Origin: Burkholderia sp. TSV86 | GTDB taxonomy: Bacteria; Pseudomonadota; Gammaproteobacteria; Burkholderiales; Burkholderiaceae | Reading direction: 5' to 3' | Length of the DNA stretch: 64,000 nucleotides | NCBI RefSeq assembly: GCF_001522865.1 | Contig: NZ_LOWB01000078.1 | Span: 162,502-226,501, forward strand | Shown here: in pieces, positions 19,519 through 28,611 of the stretch | How positions within the stretch are numbered: the first letter of the stretch is position 1 | How the letters are laid out: each line of letters opens with the position of its first letter | The notes under the pieces: generated by a model | The model's database searches: none | Told to the model about the DNA's origin: nothing | The model's input: the letters and a program-made list of their open reading frames with translations, nothing else | Position numbers and translations under genes: made by a program

Positions 19519-20612
19519 ACGCTGTGCAAAAGAAAATCCGAGTGTTGTGCGTCGACGATTCGGCGCTGATCCGCAGCCTGATGACCGAGATCATCAATGG
19601 CCAGCCGGACATGGAGGTGTGTGCGACCGCGCCCGATCCGCTGGTCGCGCGCGAGCTGATCAAGCAGCACAACCCGGACGTGCTGACGCTCGATGTCGAG
19701 ATGCCGCGCATGGACGGACTCGATTTTCTCGAGAAGCTGAGGCGGCTGCGGCCGATGCCGGTCGTCATGGTGTCGTCGCTGACCGAGCGCGGCTCGGAGA
19801 TCACGTTGCGCGCGCTCGAGCTGGGCGCGGTCGATTTCGTCACGAAGCCGCGCGTCGGCATTCGCGACGGGATGCTCGATTACGCGGAAAAGCTCGCCGA
19901 CAAGGTGCGCGCGGCGTCACGCGCACGCGTTCGGCAACACACGCGCCCGGCCCAGGCGGCGGTCTCGGCCGGTCAGCCCGCCGGCGGCGCGCCGCTCGTG
20001 AACAACCCGCTCGTCAGTACCGAGAAGCTGATCATCGTCGGCGCGTCGACGGGCGGCACCGAGGCGATCCGCGAAGTACTCACGCCACTGCCGCCCGACG
20101 CGCCCGCAGTGCTGATCGCGCAGCACATGCCGCCCGGCTTCACGCGCTCGTTCGCGCAGCGTCTGAACGGGCTGTGCCGGATCTCGGTGAAGGAGGCGGA
20201 GCACGGCGAGCGCGTGTTGCCGGGGCATGCGTACATCGCGCCCGGTCACGCGCACCTGCTGCTCGCGCGAAGCGGCGCGAACTATATTGCGCACCTGTCC
20301 GACGAGCCGCCCGTCAACCGCCACCGGCCGTCGGTCGATGTGCTGTTCCGCTCGGCCGCGCAGCACGCCGGCAAGAACGCGCTCGGCGTGATCCTCACCG
20401 GGATGGGGCGCGACGGCGCGGCCGGGCTTGCCGAGATGAGGAAGGCGGGCGCATACACGTTCGCTCAGGACGAGGCGAGCTGCGTCGTATTCGGGATGCC
20501 GCGCGAGGCGATCGCGGCGGGCGGCGTCGACGACATCTCGCCGCTTGCCGACCTGAGCCGGCGCATCATGGCGCGCCTCGCGTCGATGGGCGAGCGCGTG
20601 CAGCGCGTATAG
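19515..20612 (+). CDS. cheB: Protein-glutamate methylesterase CheB
   Basis: A 365-residue response regulator and esterase that removes receptor methyl groups. The receiver domain has [11 protein letters not shown] and phospho-acceptor Asp60 in [11 protein letters not shown]. The esterase domain has the catalytic Ser in [11 protein letters not shown], His in IAQHMPPGF and Asp in [11 protein letters not shown]. The start is uncertain: TTG at 19515 forms a TTGA overlap with the cheD stop and matches the family beginning (MNAVQKK), but AGGAGG is only one base before it. GTG at 19524 has better spacing. Confidence 0.94.
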   Translation: MNAVQKKIRVLCVDDSALIRSLMTEIINGQPDMEVCATAPDPLVARELIKQHNPDVLTLDVEMPRMDGLDFLEKLRRLRPMPVVMVSSLTERGSEITLRALELGAVDFVTKPRVGIRDGMLDYAEKLADKVRAASRARVRQHTRPAQAAVSAGQPAGGAPLVNNPLVSTEKLIIVGASTGGTEAIREVLTPLPPDAPAVLIAQHMPPGFTRSFAQRLNGLCRISVKEAEHGERVLPGHAYIAPGHAHLLLARSGANYIAHLSDEPPVNRHRPSVDVLFRSAAQHAGKNALGVILTGMGRDGAAGLAEMRKAGAYTFAQDEASCVVFGMPREAIAAGGVDDISPLADLSRRIMARLASMGERVQRV

Positions 20613-20718
20613 CGCGAGCGCGCCGGGCGGCGCGCCGATCCGGCGGAACCCGCGGCGGCGTGACCGGCATCACGGCAAATCCCCGGTCACGGAATTCGAA
20701 TCTGGAAAGGAACAGAAG

Positions 20719-21114
20719 ATGGACAAGAGCATGAAGATATTGGTGGTGGACGATTTTCCGACGATGCGTCGAATCGTGCGCAACCTGCTGAAGGAATTGG
20801 GCTATTCGAACGTCGACGAGGCGGAGGACGGCTTGGCCGGCCTCGCGCGGCTGCGCGGCGGCGGCTACGACTTCGTGATCTCCGATTGGAACATGCCGAA
20901 CCTCGACGGCCTCGCAATGCTCAAGGAGATTCGCGCGGATGCGTCGCTCGCGCATCTGCCGGTGCTGATGGTGACGGCCGAATCGAAGAAGGAGAACATC
21001 ATTGCGGCCGCGCAGGCGGGCGCGAGCGGCTACGTCGTGAAGCCGTTCACCGCGGCGACGCTCGACGAGAAGCTCAACAAGATTCTGGAAAAGCTGGCGA
21101 AGGCGGGGAGCTGA
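20719..21114 (+). CDS. cheY: Chemotaxis response regulator CheY
   Basis: A 131-residue CheY that binds the flagellar switch when phosphorylated. The acidic pair is in [10 protein letters not shown], the phospho-acceptor is Asp56 in [11 protein letters not shown], and the switch residues lie in [11 protein letters not shown] and YVVKPF. The similarity to enterobacterial CheY is high. An AAGGAACAG site precedes the ATG. cheZ begins one base after its stop. Confidence 0.96.
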   Translation: MDKSMKILVVDDFPTMRRIVRNLLKELGYSNVDEAEDGLAGLARLRGGGYDFVISDWNMPNLDGLAMLKEIRADASLAHLPVLMVTAESKKENIIAAAQAGASGYVVKPFTAATLDEKLNKILEKLAKAGS

Positions 21115-21115
21115 C

Positions 21116-21880
21116 GTGAACGAGCCGACCCATGCGGCGCCCGCCGTCGGCGGTGCGCACGGCCAGCCGGCCGACATGACAGAAGCGGCCGAACCCACCG
21201 GATCAGTTGAAGCGGCCGATCTGGCGAGCGACCGGATCCTCGCGCGTGTCGGCCAGGTGACGCGCACGCTGCGCGATTCGATGCGCGAACTGGGGCTCGA
21301 CAAGCACGTCGCGCAGGCGGCGGAAGCGGTGCCCGACGCACGCGATCGGCTGCGCTACGTCGTCGCGATGACCGAGCAGGCGGCCGAGCGGGTGCTCACC
21401 GCGATTGAGATCGCGAAACCGGTGCAGGCGCGCCTGCAGGAGGAAGCGGCGGTACTCGACGCGCGCTGGGCGAGGTGGTACGAGACGCCGATCGAGCGCG
21501 CCGAAGTGCGCGTCCTGATGGACGACACCCGCGCCTTCCTGCGCGCGTTGCCGCAGGCGACGGGCGCGACCAACGCGCAACTCCTCGAGATCATGCTCGC
21601 GCAGGACTTCCAGGATCTGACCGGTCAGGTCATCAAGAAGATCATGGAGATGGTCTACCTGATCGAGCAGCAATTGCTGAGCGTGCTGGTCGAGAACATC
21701 GCGCCGCAGCGGCGAGAGCAGTTTGCCGCGACGGCAGCCGCGCTTGCCGCCGAACAGGCGGGCGGGCCGGGGACGCCGGATTCGCTGCTGAACGGCCCGC
21801 AGATCAACCCGGAAGGCAAGACGGATGTCGTTCAAGACCAGGCGCAAGTCGACGATTTGCTCGCGAGCCTCGGTTTTTGA
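21116..21880 (+). CDS. cheZ: CheY-P phosphatase CheZ
   Basis: A 254-residue phosphatase of phosphorylated CheY. The active-site segment [15 protein letters not shown] holds Asp167 and the catalytic Gln171 (Gln147 in E. coli). The C-terminal CheY-binding tail is [10 protein letters not shown]. It uses a GTG start after GGGGAG. It ends the motility operon. Confidence 0.94.
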   Translation: MNEPTHAAPAVGGAHGQPADMTEAAEPTGSVEAADLASDRILARVGQVTRTLRDSMRELGLDKHVAQAAEAVPDARDRLRYVVAMTEQAAERVLTAIEIAKPVQARLQEEAAVLDARWARWYETPIERAEVRVLMDDTRAFLRALPQATGATNAQLLEIMLAQDFQDLTGQVIKKIMEMVYLIEQQLLSVLVENIAPQRREQFAATAAALAAEQAGGPGTPDSLLNGPQINPEGKTDVVQDQAQVDDLLASLGF

Positions 21881-22003
21881 CCGGAGTGCCGGCGGTATCG
21901 GTTCGTAATAAAAAACAATCATCGAGATTGATGCCGATAGAATTCGGCCCCGATTGGCAGGCATACTACTCTCCTCGTTCGTGGGGTCTTGCGAACTTTT
22001 ATT

Positions 22004-22023
22004 TTCATTTCAATTGTCGATAA
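22004..22023 (+). promoter_or_regulatory. Weak sigma-28-like promoter candidate before the DUF2844 gene
   Basis: GTCGATAA differs by one base from the FliA -10 element GCCGATAA. The octamer 11 bases upstream, TTTTATTT, matches the -35 only in part. It may link the following pair to flagellar control, but the evidence is thin. Confidence 0.3.
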
Positions 22024-22095
22024 TGGCCGAGGCGGCGGGCGCGGACCACCGTGCCGTCCGCTCACGACGAAGATCTGGATGTGAGGAGAGGCAGA

Positions 22096-22614
22096 TTGTT
22101 GAGATTGAATCGATCGAGCCGGCTCGCCGCGATAGCGGCCGGTTTCACGGGCGCATGGCTCGTTGCGGCATCGCCCGCTCATGCGGCGCTCGGCGGCACG
22201 CCGATCACGCCCCCCGCTGCCGACTCGGCCGCGAAAGTGCACACGTTGCAGCGCAGTGCCCGCGCGGCGGGAGGCTCGGCGGCGTCGTCGGCCCCGGCCG
22301 GCTACGCGGTGCGGGAAACCACGTTCGGCTCTGGCACTGTCGTGCGCGAGTACGTGTCGACGGCGGGCACCGTGTTCGCGTTGTCGTGGCGCGGCCCCGT
22401 CGTGCCGAACCTCTCCGATCTGCTCGGCAGCTACTTCCCGCAGTACCAGGCGGGCGTGAAGGCGTCGCGCGACGCACGCGGGCCGCGCGCGCCGGCCACG
22501 ATCGAAACGAGCGGGCTCGTCGTCCACACGGGCGGCCACATGGGCGCGTTCTCCGGCCAGGCTTGGCTGCCGCAGTCGTTGCCGGCGGGTTTCTCCGCCA
22601 ACGACATCCAATGA
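22096..22614 (+). CDS. DUF2844 family secreted protein
   Basis: A 172-residue exported protein of unknown role. I choose TTG at 22096: GAGGAG lies just before it, and the product then begins with a clean signal peptide (MLRLNRSSRLAAIAAGFTGA, cleavage after AHA near residue 30). The mature part is a small domain with GYAVRETTFGSGTVVREYVS. In Burkholderia such genes stand next to DUF3443 genes, as here. Function is not known to me. Confidence 0.72.
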   Translation: MLRLNRSSRLAAIAAGFTGAWLVAASPAHAALGGTPITPPAADSAAKVHTLQRSARAAGGSAASSAPAGYAVRETTFGSGTVVREYVSTAGTVFALSWRGPVVPNLSDLLGSYFPQYQAGVKASRDARGPRAPATIETSGLVVHTGGHMGAFSGQAWLPQSLPAGFSANDIQ

Positions 22615-22633
22615 TCGCGACGGAGGACGAATC

Positions 22634-23968
22634 TTGCGCTTCAATCACATTCTGACTCGCTGGCTCCGCGCGTTCGGCATCGCGGCAGCCGCGGCCATGC
22701 TCGTTGCCGGATGCGGCGGCGGCGACAGCGGCAGCTCGAATACGTCGGCGTCGAGCGGCTCGTCCAATTCGTCGGGTTCATCCGGCTCGAGCGGCTCGTC
22801 CGGTTCGAGCGGAGGCACGACCGACCCAACGGGCGGCGGCTCGGCAGGTGGCAGCACGCCGCTCGCATCGAATCAGGCGGCGCTCACCGTCGGCAGGGGC
22901 GTGGCGAACGTCGTCAACATGCCCACCGTCAGCGTGACCGTCTGCGCGCCCGGCACGTCGGCTTGCCAGACGATCGACAACGTGCTCGTCGACACCGCGT
23001 CATACGGGCTGCGGCTTATCGGCTCGGCCGCCTCGGGCGTGCTCGGCAGCCTGCCCGTGTCCGCCGGCAGCAATGGCGGCGCGCTCGCGGAGTGCGGCCA
23101 GTTCGTGACGAGCTACACGTGGGGCACGGTGCGCACCGCCGACGTGAAGATCGCCGGCGAGCAGGCAAGCGGGTTGCCAATCCAGATCATCGGCGATCTC
23201 GGTTCGGCCGGCGTGCCGAGTTCATGTTCGAACGGCAACCCGTCGTCCAACACGGTCGCGGATCTCGGCGCGAACGGTATTCTCGGGATCGGGCCCGCGC
23301 CTTACGATTGCGGCGCGAACTGCGCGGCTTCGCCGCTCTACAGCAATTACTACGAGTGCGCGGGCGGCAATTCGAGCTGCCAGCCCGCGGCGGTGCCGCT
23401 GTCGCAGCAGGTCGCCAATCCGGTGCCGCGCTTCGCGACCGACAACAACGGTGTGAGCGTCGCGTTTACCACGCCGGCGAACGGCGTTGCCTCCGGCACG
23501 CTGACGTTCGGCATCAATACGCAGGCGAACAATGCGCTGCCGTCCAACGCGGCGGTATTCACGTCGACGACGTCGGGCGACCTGACGGGCACGCTGCTCG
23601 GACGCATGGTCAGCACGGTGTTCTTCGACTCCGGCTCGAATGCGTACTTCTTCGACACCAGCAGCAGCGCCGTCGCGTTGCCGACTTGCAGCAACAACGC
23701 GTCGTTTTATTGCCCGTCGAAGCTGACGGCGATTACGGCCACCGTCACCGGTTTGAATGGCGCGCAAGCGTCGTTGCCGATCTCGATCGATAACGCGAAC
23801 GCGCTGTTCAGCGCGAGCACCTACGCGATCGCGAACCTTGGCGGGCCGTTCGGCGGGTCGCAGACACTCGACTTCGGCCTGCCGCACTTCTTCGGCAAGA
23901 CGCTGTATTTCGGCATGGACCTGCGCAGCAACGGCGGTGCGGCGCCGTTCATCGCGTTCGCGTCGTGA
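22634..23968 (+). CDS. DUF3443 family lipoprotein
   Basis: A 444-residue putative lipoprotein. The lipobox is MLVAGC with Cys27, followed by a flexible Gly/Ser stretch (about 28–70). The remainder (about 75–444) matches DUF3443, with GLRLIGSAASGVL-like and VFFDSGSNAYFFDT segments that resemble aspartic-protease-like folds (LVDTAS and FDSGSN); this likeness is my inference. TTG start with GGAGGACG. It forms an operon with the DUF2844 gene. Confidence 0.75.
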   Translation: MRFNHILTRWLRAFGIAAAAAMLVAGCGGGDSGSSNTSASSGSSNSSGSSGSSGSSGSSGGTTDPTGGGSAGGSTPLASNQAALTVGRGVANVVNMPTVSVTVCAPGTSACQTIDNVLVDTASYGLRLIGSAASGVLGSLPVSAGSNGGALAECGQFVTSYTWGTVRTADVKIAGEQASGLPIQIIGDLGSAGVPSSCSNGNPSSNTVADLGANGILGIGPAPYDCGANCAASPLYSNYYECAGGNSSCQPAAVPLSQQVANPVPRFATDNNGVSVAFTTPANGVASGTLTFGINTQANNALPSNAAVFTSTTSGDLTGTLLGRMVSTVFFDSGSNAYFFDTSSSAVALPTCSNNASFYCPSKLTAITATVTGLNGAQASLPISIDNANALFSASTYAIANLGGPFGGSQTLDFGLPHFFGKTLYFGMDLRSNGGAAPFIAFAS

Positions 23969-24020
23969 CCCGGCGCGCCCGCCGGGTGGCGCCGGCGCGC
24001 GCACGAGTGACGCTCACGGC

Positions 24021-24048
24021 AAAAAGGGCGCGACCGCGCCCTTTTTGC
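24021..24048. terminator. Terminator after the DUF3443 gene
   Basis: AAAAAGGGCGC, GACC, GCGCCCTTTTT: short GC stem flanked by A and T runs. Confidence 0.85.
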
Positions 24049-24115
24049 GACGCAGCACGGAATACGCGCGGACAGCGGCTATCATCGTTGGGTCGTCTCG
24101 ACGAGGAGAAGCGCC

Positions 24116-24616
24116 ATGACCGCGTCCGTCCGGCGCATCACACCCTTCCTGTGGTTCGACCGCAATGCCGAGGAAGCGGTGACGTTCTACATATCCGTGT
24201 TCGACAACGCGAGAATCACGCGCGTCGCCCGGTATGACAAAGCCAGCGCGCGGGCGTCCAACCAGGACGAAGGCGCCGTGATGACGGTTGCCTTCGAGCT
24301 GGACGGCCAAGGCTTCGTCGCGCTCAATGGCGGCCCGGTGTTTCAGTTCAACCCGGCCGTATCGTTCGTCGTCAATTGTGCGACACAGGACGAAATCGAT
24401 TACTACTGGGACAAGCTGTCCGAAGGCGGCGATGCGCGCGCGCAGCAATGCGGCTGGCTCAAGGATCGCTTCGGCCTGTCGTGGCAGATCGTGCCGGAGC
24501 AGTTGCCGGCGCTCGTTGCGGATGCCGATCCCGAACGGGCGGCGCGCACGATGCAGGCGCTGATGCAGATGAAGAAAATCGATCTTGCCGCGCTGCAACG
24601 GGCGGCGGGCGGCTGA
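24116..24616 (+). CDS. VOC-fold (PhnB-like) protein
   Basis: A 166-residue protein of the glyoxalase/bleomycin-resistance fold, of the PhnB-like group often labelled 3-demethylubiquinone methyltransferase-like. It begins VRRITPFLWFDRNAEEAVTF and has the closing segment WLKDRFGLSWQIVP, both typical. The reaction is unknown; the methyltransferase label in databases is not supported by a methylase motif here. Confidence 0.8.
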   Translation: MTASVRRITPFLWFDRNAEEAVTFYISVFDNARITRVARYDKASARASNQDEGAVMTVAFELDGQGFVALNGGPVFQFNPAVSFVVNCATQDEIDYYWDKLSEGGDARAQQCGWLKDRFGLSWQIVPEQLPALVADADPERAARTMQALMQMKKIDLAALQRAAGG

Positions 24617-25236
24617 GCGGGCCGGGTGACCGTGGTCGGCGGCGGCATGCGTGGGCGCCAGGACGCTATTGCAAAGCCGTATGTTCGGCAAAAGCGCTGA
24701 GCGAGCGGCGTCTTCATGCCGCCAGCCTGTTTCATCTGCCGGTTTAACCCGCACCTAACCCGCCGGCTTAACCGGTCTGCCCAACCCGTCCGTCTACCTC
24801 GCCAAGCTCGTTGAACATCCCGCCGGGCGGGCGACGTCTCGTGCATCTGGACGAACAGGTCCGCTGAACGCGCAGCGTTGCTCATATCGCCCGGCGTTTT
24901 ACCGGGTGCATTCCGTGGCAGGCCGCCCGCCGTGCATGCACCGCCGCCCCGCCCATCTTCCCGCCGCGCCCGTCGATCGCTCCCTGCCTGGATGCATACC
25001 GGCGGTGCCCGCCTGCCGGATCGATCCGCCGAGCGCGTCCGGCAGGCTCGCGTCCGCCCCGTCGAGCCGATTAGCGCCCGTGCATTTCGTCGATTGCATG
25101 CCGCCGCGCCCGTTTTCCCGATCCGGAGAAATACCCCCGTTTCCCCGCTTTGCTCGACCGATCGCCGATTGACGCGCACGGGAATAATCGTCGTCACTGG
25201 CAAGCGGCAGCCCGCCGCGCCCGCATGGAGGCCCGC
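24617..25236. other. Intergenic region upstream of flhB
   Basis: 620 bases with no believable gene; open frames here have no family signal. It must carry the promoter of the flhB operon, expected to be FlhDC-dependent, but I do not see a clear site. Confidence 0.5.
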
Positions 25237-26514
25237 GTGGCAGAGGACAGCGATCTCGACCGGACAGAAGCCGCCACCCCGAAGCGCCGCGAGAAAGCGC
25301 GCGAGGAAGGGCAGGTCGCGCGTTCGCGCGAGCTGGCGTCGTTCGCGCTGCTGTCGGCGGGTTTTTACGGCGCGTGGCTGCTCGCGGCGCCGATCGGTGC
25401 GCACCTGCGCACGATGCTCGCGGCGGCGTTCTCGTTCGATCGCGCCCGCGCGTTCGACACCAGCCGCATGCTTGCCGATGCCGGCCGCGCGGGCGCCGAA
25501 GGGCTGTACGCGCTTGCGCCAGTGCTTGCGTTGACGGGCGTCGCCGCGCTTGCCGCGCCGCTCGCGCTCGGCGGCTGGCTGATATCGACGAAGACCTTCG
25601 AGCTGAAGCTCGAACGGCTGAATCCGCTGGCGGGCCTCGGCCGCATTTTTTCGATGCGCGGGCTGATCCAGCTCGGGATGGCGGTTGCGAAAACGCTCGT
25701 TGTCGGCGTGATCGGCGGTGTCGCGATCTGGCGTGCGAAGGACGCTCTGCTCGGCCTCGTGTCGCAGCCGCTCGTGCAAGCGCTTGCCGGCGCGCTGCAT
25801 CTCGTCGCCGTGTGCTGCGGGATGACGGTTGCGGGGATGCTCGTCGTCGCGGGCCTCGATGTGCCGTACCAACTCTGGCAGCACGACAAAAAATTGCGGA
25901 TGACAAAGGAAGAAGTGAAGCGCGAGCATCGCGAAAACGAGGGCGATCCACACGTGAAGGGGCGGATCCGCCAGCAGCAGCGTGCGCTGGCGCGCCGCCG
26001 GATGATGGCGAACGTGCCGACGGCCGATGTCGTGGTCACGAACCCGACGCATTTCGCGGTCGCGCTCAAATACACGGATGGCGAGATGCGCGCGCCGAAG
26101 GTGGTCGCGAAAGGCGTGAATCTCGTCGCCGCGCGGATTCGCGAGCTGGCGGCCGAGCACCGGGTGCCGCTGCTCGAGGCGCCGCCGCTCGCGCGCGCGC
26201 TCTATCACCACGTCGAGCTGGAGCGCGAGATTCCGGGCGCGCTCTATGCGGCCGTCGCGGAAGTGCTCGCGTGGGTGTATCAACTGAAGCGTTTTCATGC
26301 GCAAGGCGGCGATGTGCCCGCGACGCCGGTCGATCTCCACGTGCCCGCCGAACTCGACAAGGGCGCGCGCGCGGCGCCCGAAGACGAGCGCGAGGAAGCC
26401 GAAGACGCGCTCGGCGAGCATGAACGCGGCATGCGCGATACGGCCGCCGATGAAAGCCGCGCAGGCCGGGAAAACCGCAACCGTCGCGATGGCGACGCCA
26501 CAGGCGCGGCATGA
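25237..26514 (+). CDS. flhB: Flagellar export protein FlhB
   Basis: A 425-residue component of the flagellar type III export gate that switches substrate class after self-cleavage. The N-terminus reads (V/M)AEDSDLDRTEAATPKRRE, then four membrane helices, and the autocleavage site NPTH in VVTNPTHFAVALKY. A charged tail of about 65 residues follows the core. GTG at 25237 is chosen since GGAGG precedes it by six bases and the family starts there. It overlaps flhA by 4 bases. Confidence 0.94.
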   Translation: MAEDSDLDRTEAATPKRREKAREEGQVARSRELASFALLSAGFYGAWLLAAPIGAHLRTMLAAAFSFDRARAFDTSRMLADAGRAGAEGLYALAPVLALTGVAALAAPLALGGWLISTKTFELKLERLNPLAGLGRIFSMRGLIQLGMAVAKTLVVGVIGGVAIWRAKDALLGLVSQPLVQALAGALHLVAVCCGMTVAGMLVVAGLDVPYQLWQHDKKLRMTKEEVKREHRENEGDPHVKGRIRQQQRALARRRMMANVPTADVVVTNPTHFAVALKYTDGEMRAPKVVAKGVNLVAARIRELAAEHRVPLLEAPPLARALYHHVELEREIPGALYAAVAEVLAWVYQLKRFHAQGGDVPATPVDLHVPAELDKGARAAPEDEREEAEDALGEHERGMRDTAADESRAGRENRNRRDGDATGAA

Positions 26515-28611
26515 GCACGCCGGCCGCCTTCCTCTCGAAGCGTCCGCAGCTTCTCGCGGGCGCGAACCTGCGCGCGCTCGCGGGCCCGGTGCTCATCTGC
26601 ATGATCCTCGGGATGATGATCTTGCCGCTGCCGCCGCTGCTGCTTGATCTGCTGTTCACGTTCAATATCGCGCTGTCGGTAATGGTGCTGCTCGTCAGCA
26701 TGTACACGATGAAGCCGCTCGATTTCGCGGCATTTCCGAGCGTGCTGCTGTTCTCGACGCTGCTCAGGCTGTCGCTGAACGTCGCGTCGACGCGCATCGT
26801 GCTGCTCGAGGGCCACACCGGCCCGGACGCGGCCGGCCAGGTGATCGAGGCGTTCGGCCATTTTCTCGTCGGCGGCAACTTCGCGGTCGGCATCGTCGTG
26901 TTCGTGATCCTGATGATCATCAACTTCATGGTGATCACGAAAGGCGCGGGACGCATCGCCGAGGTGTCCGCGCGCTTCACGCTCGACGCGATGCCCGGCA
27001 AGCAGATGGCGATCGACGCCGATCTGAACGCCGGCCTCATCAACGAAGAGCAGGCGAAAAAGCGCCGTCAGGCCGTGGCGCAGGAAGCGGAGTTTTACGG
27101 CTCGATGGACGGTGCGTCGAAGTTCGTGCGCGGCGACGCGATCGCGGGCCTCATCATCATGGCGATCAATGTGATCGGCGGGCTCATCGTCGGGATCGTC
27201 CAGCACGACATGAGCTTCGCCGCGGCGGGCAAGAACTACACACTGCTGACGATCGGCGACGGCCTCGTCGCGCAGATTCCGTCGCTCGTGATTTCAACCG
27301 CGGCGGGCGTGATCGTGTCGCGCGTCGCGACCGACCAGGACATCGGCACGCAACTCACGACGCAGCTTTTCACGAACCCGCGCGTGCTCGCGATCACCGG
27401 TTCGATCATCGTGCTGATGGGGCTGATCCCGAACATGCCGCACGCCGCGTTCCTGCTGCTCGGCGGCGGCGCGCTCGCACTCGCGCGGACCATGACCCGG
27501 CGCGAAGCCGCGAGGCGCGCGGCCAGCGCGATCGCCGACATCGTGCCGCCCGCCGCGCTGCCGGCCGACAGCCACGAAGCGAGCTGGGAGGACGTGACGC
27601 TGATCGATCCGCTCGGGCTCGAGGTCGGCTACCGGCTGATTCCGCTCGTTGACAAGCATGGCGACGGCGAGCTGCTCAAGCGCATCAAGAGCATCCGCAA
27701 GAAGTTCGCGCAGGAAATCGGCTTCTTGCCGCCCGTCATCCATATCCGCGACAACCTCGAACTGCGGCCGAACGCATACCGGATCGCGCTGAAGGGCGTC
27801 GAGGTCGGCGTTGGCGAGGCGTATCCGGGGCAGTGGCTCGCGATCAATCCGGGGCAGGTGACGGCCGCGCTGCCCGGCGCGCCGACGCAGGACCCGGCGT
27901 TCGGCCTGCCCGCCGTGTGGATCGATACGTCGCTGCGCGAACAGGCGCAGGTGTACGGCTATACGGTGGTCGACGCGAGCACGGTCGTCGCCACGCACCT
28001 GAATCCTCGTCGTCCAGCACGCGGCCGAGCTGCTCGGCCGGCAGGAAGTGCAGGCGCTTATCGAGCGCACCGGGCGCGACGCGCCGTCGCTCGTCGAGGA
28101 TCTGGTGCCGAAGACGGTGTCGCTGACGACGTTGCAAAAAGTGCTGCAAAACCTGCTCGACGAAGGCGTGCCGATCCGCGACATGCGCACGATCATCGAA
28201 GCGCTGTCCGAGCAGGCCGGCCGCCTCACCGATCCCTACGACCTCACCGCCGCGGTACGGCTCGCGCTTGGCCGCGCGATCACGCAGCAATGGTATCCGG
28301 GCTCGGGCGAGATGCAGGTGATGGGGCTCGACGCCAATCTCGAGCGCGTGCTGTCGCAAGCGCTCGCGACCGGCCCGAATCCGGGCCTCGAGCCGGGGCT
28401 CGCGCACACGCTGCTCGTCGGCACGCAGGACGCGATGCTGCGCCAGCAGAACATGGGGTTGCCGCCCGTGCTGCTGGTCCAGCACGCGCTGCGCGCGATG
28501 CTCGCGCGCTTTCTGCGGCGCAGCCTGCCGCAATTGAAGGTGCTGTCCTACGCCGAAGTGCCGGACACGCGCGCGATCAAGGTCATGAACGTCATCGGGA
28601 GTAGCGCTTGA
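26511..28611 (+). pseudogene. flhA: Flagellar export gate protein FlhA, frameshifted
   Basis: FlhA is the main gate of the flagellar export apparatus and would be about 700 residues. From the ATG at 26511 the frame is a normal FlhA through codon 498 (ending ASTVVATHLN): membrane domain to about 330, FHIPEP-type loop, and most of the cytoplasmic domain. At 28005 the frame breaks. The expected THLNHLVVQH continues in the +1 frame from 28006 (LVVQHAAELLGRQEVQALIE) to the stop at 28611. Loss of two bases from a CAC codon explains this. The out-of-frame product runs to a stop at 28604. If real, export should fail; a sequence error is the alternative. Confidence 0.88.

Noticed and set aside
24878..25236. 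Open frame running into flhB from upstream
   Set aside because: Arg/Pro-rich shadow typical of GC-rich DNA; the FlhB family start and ribosome site are at 25237.
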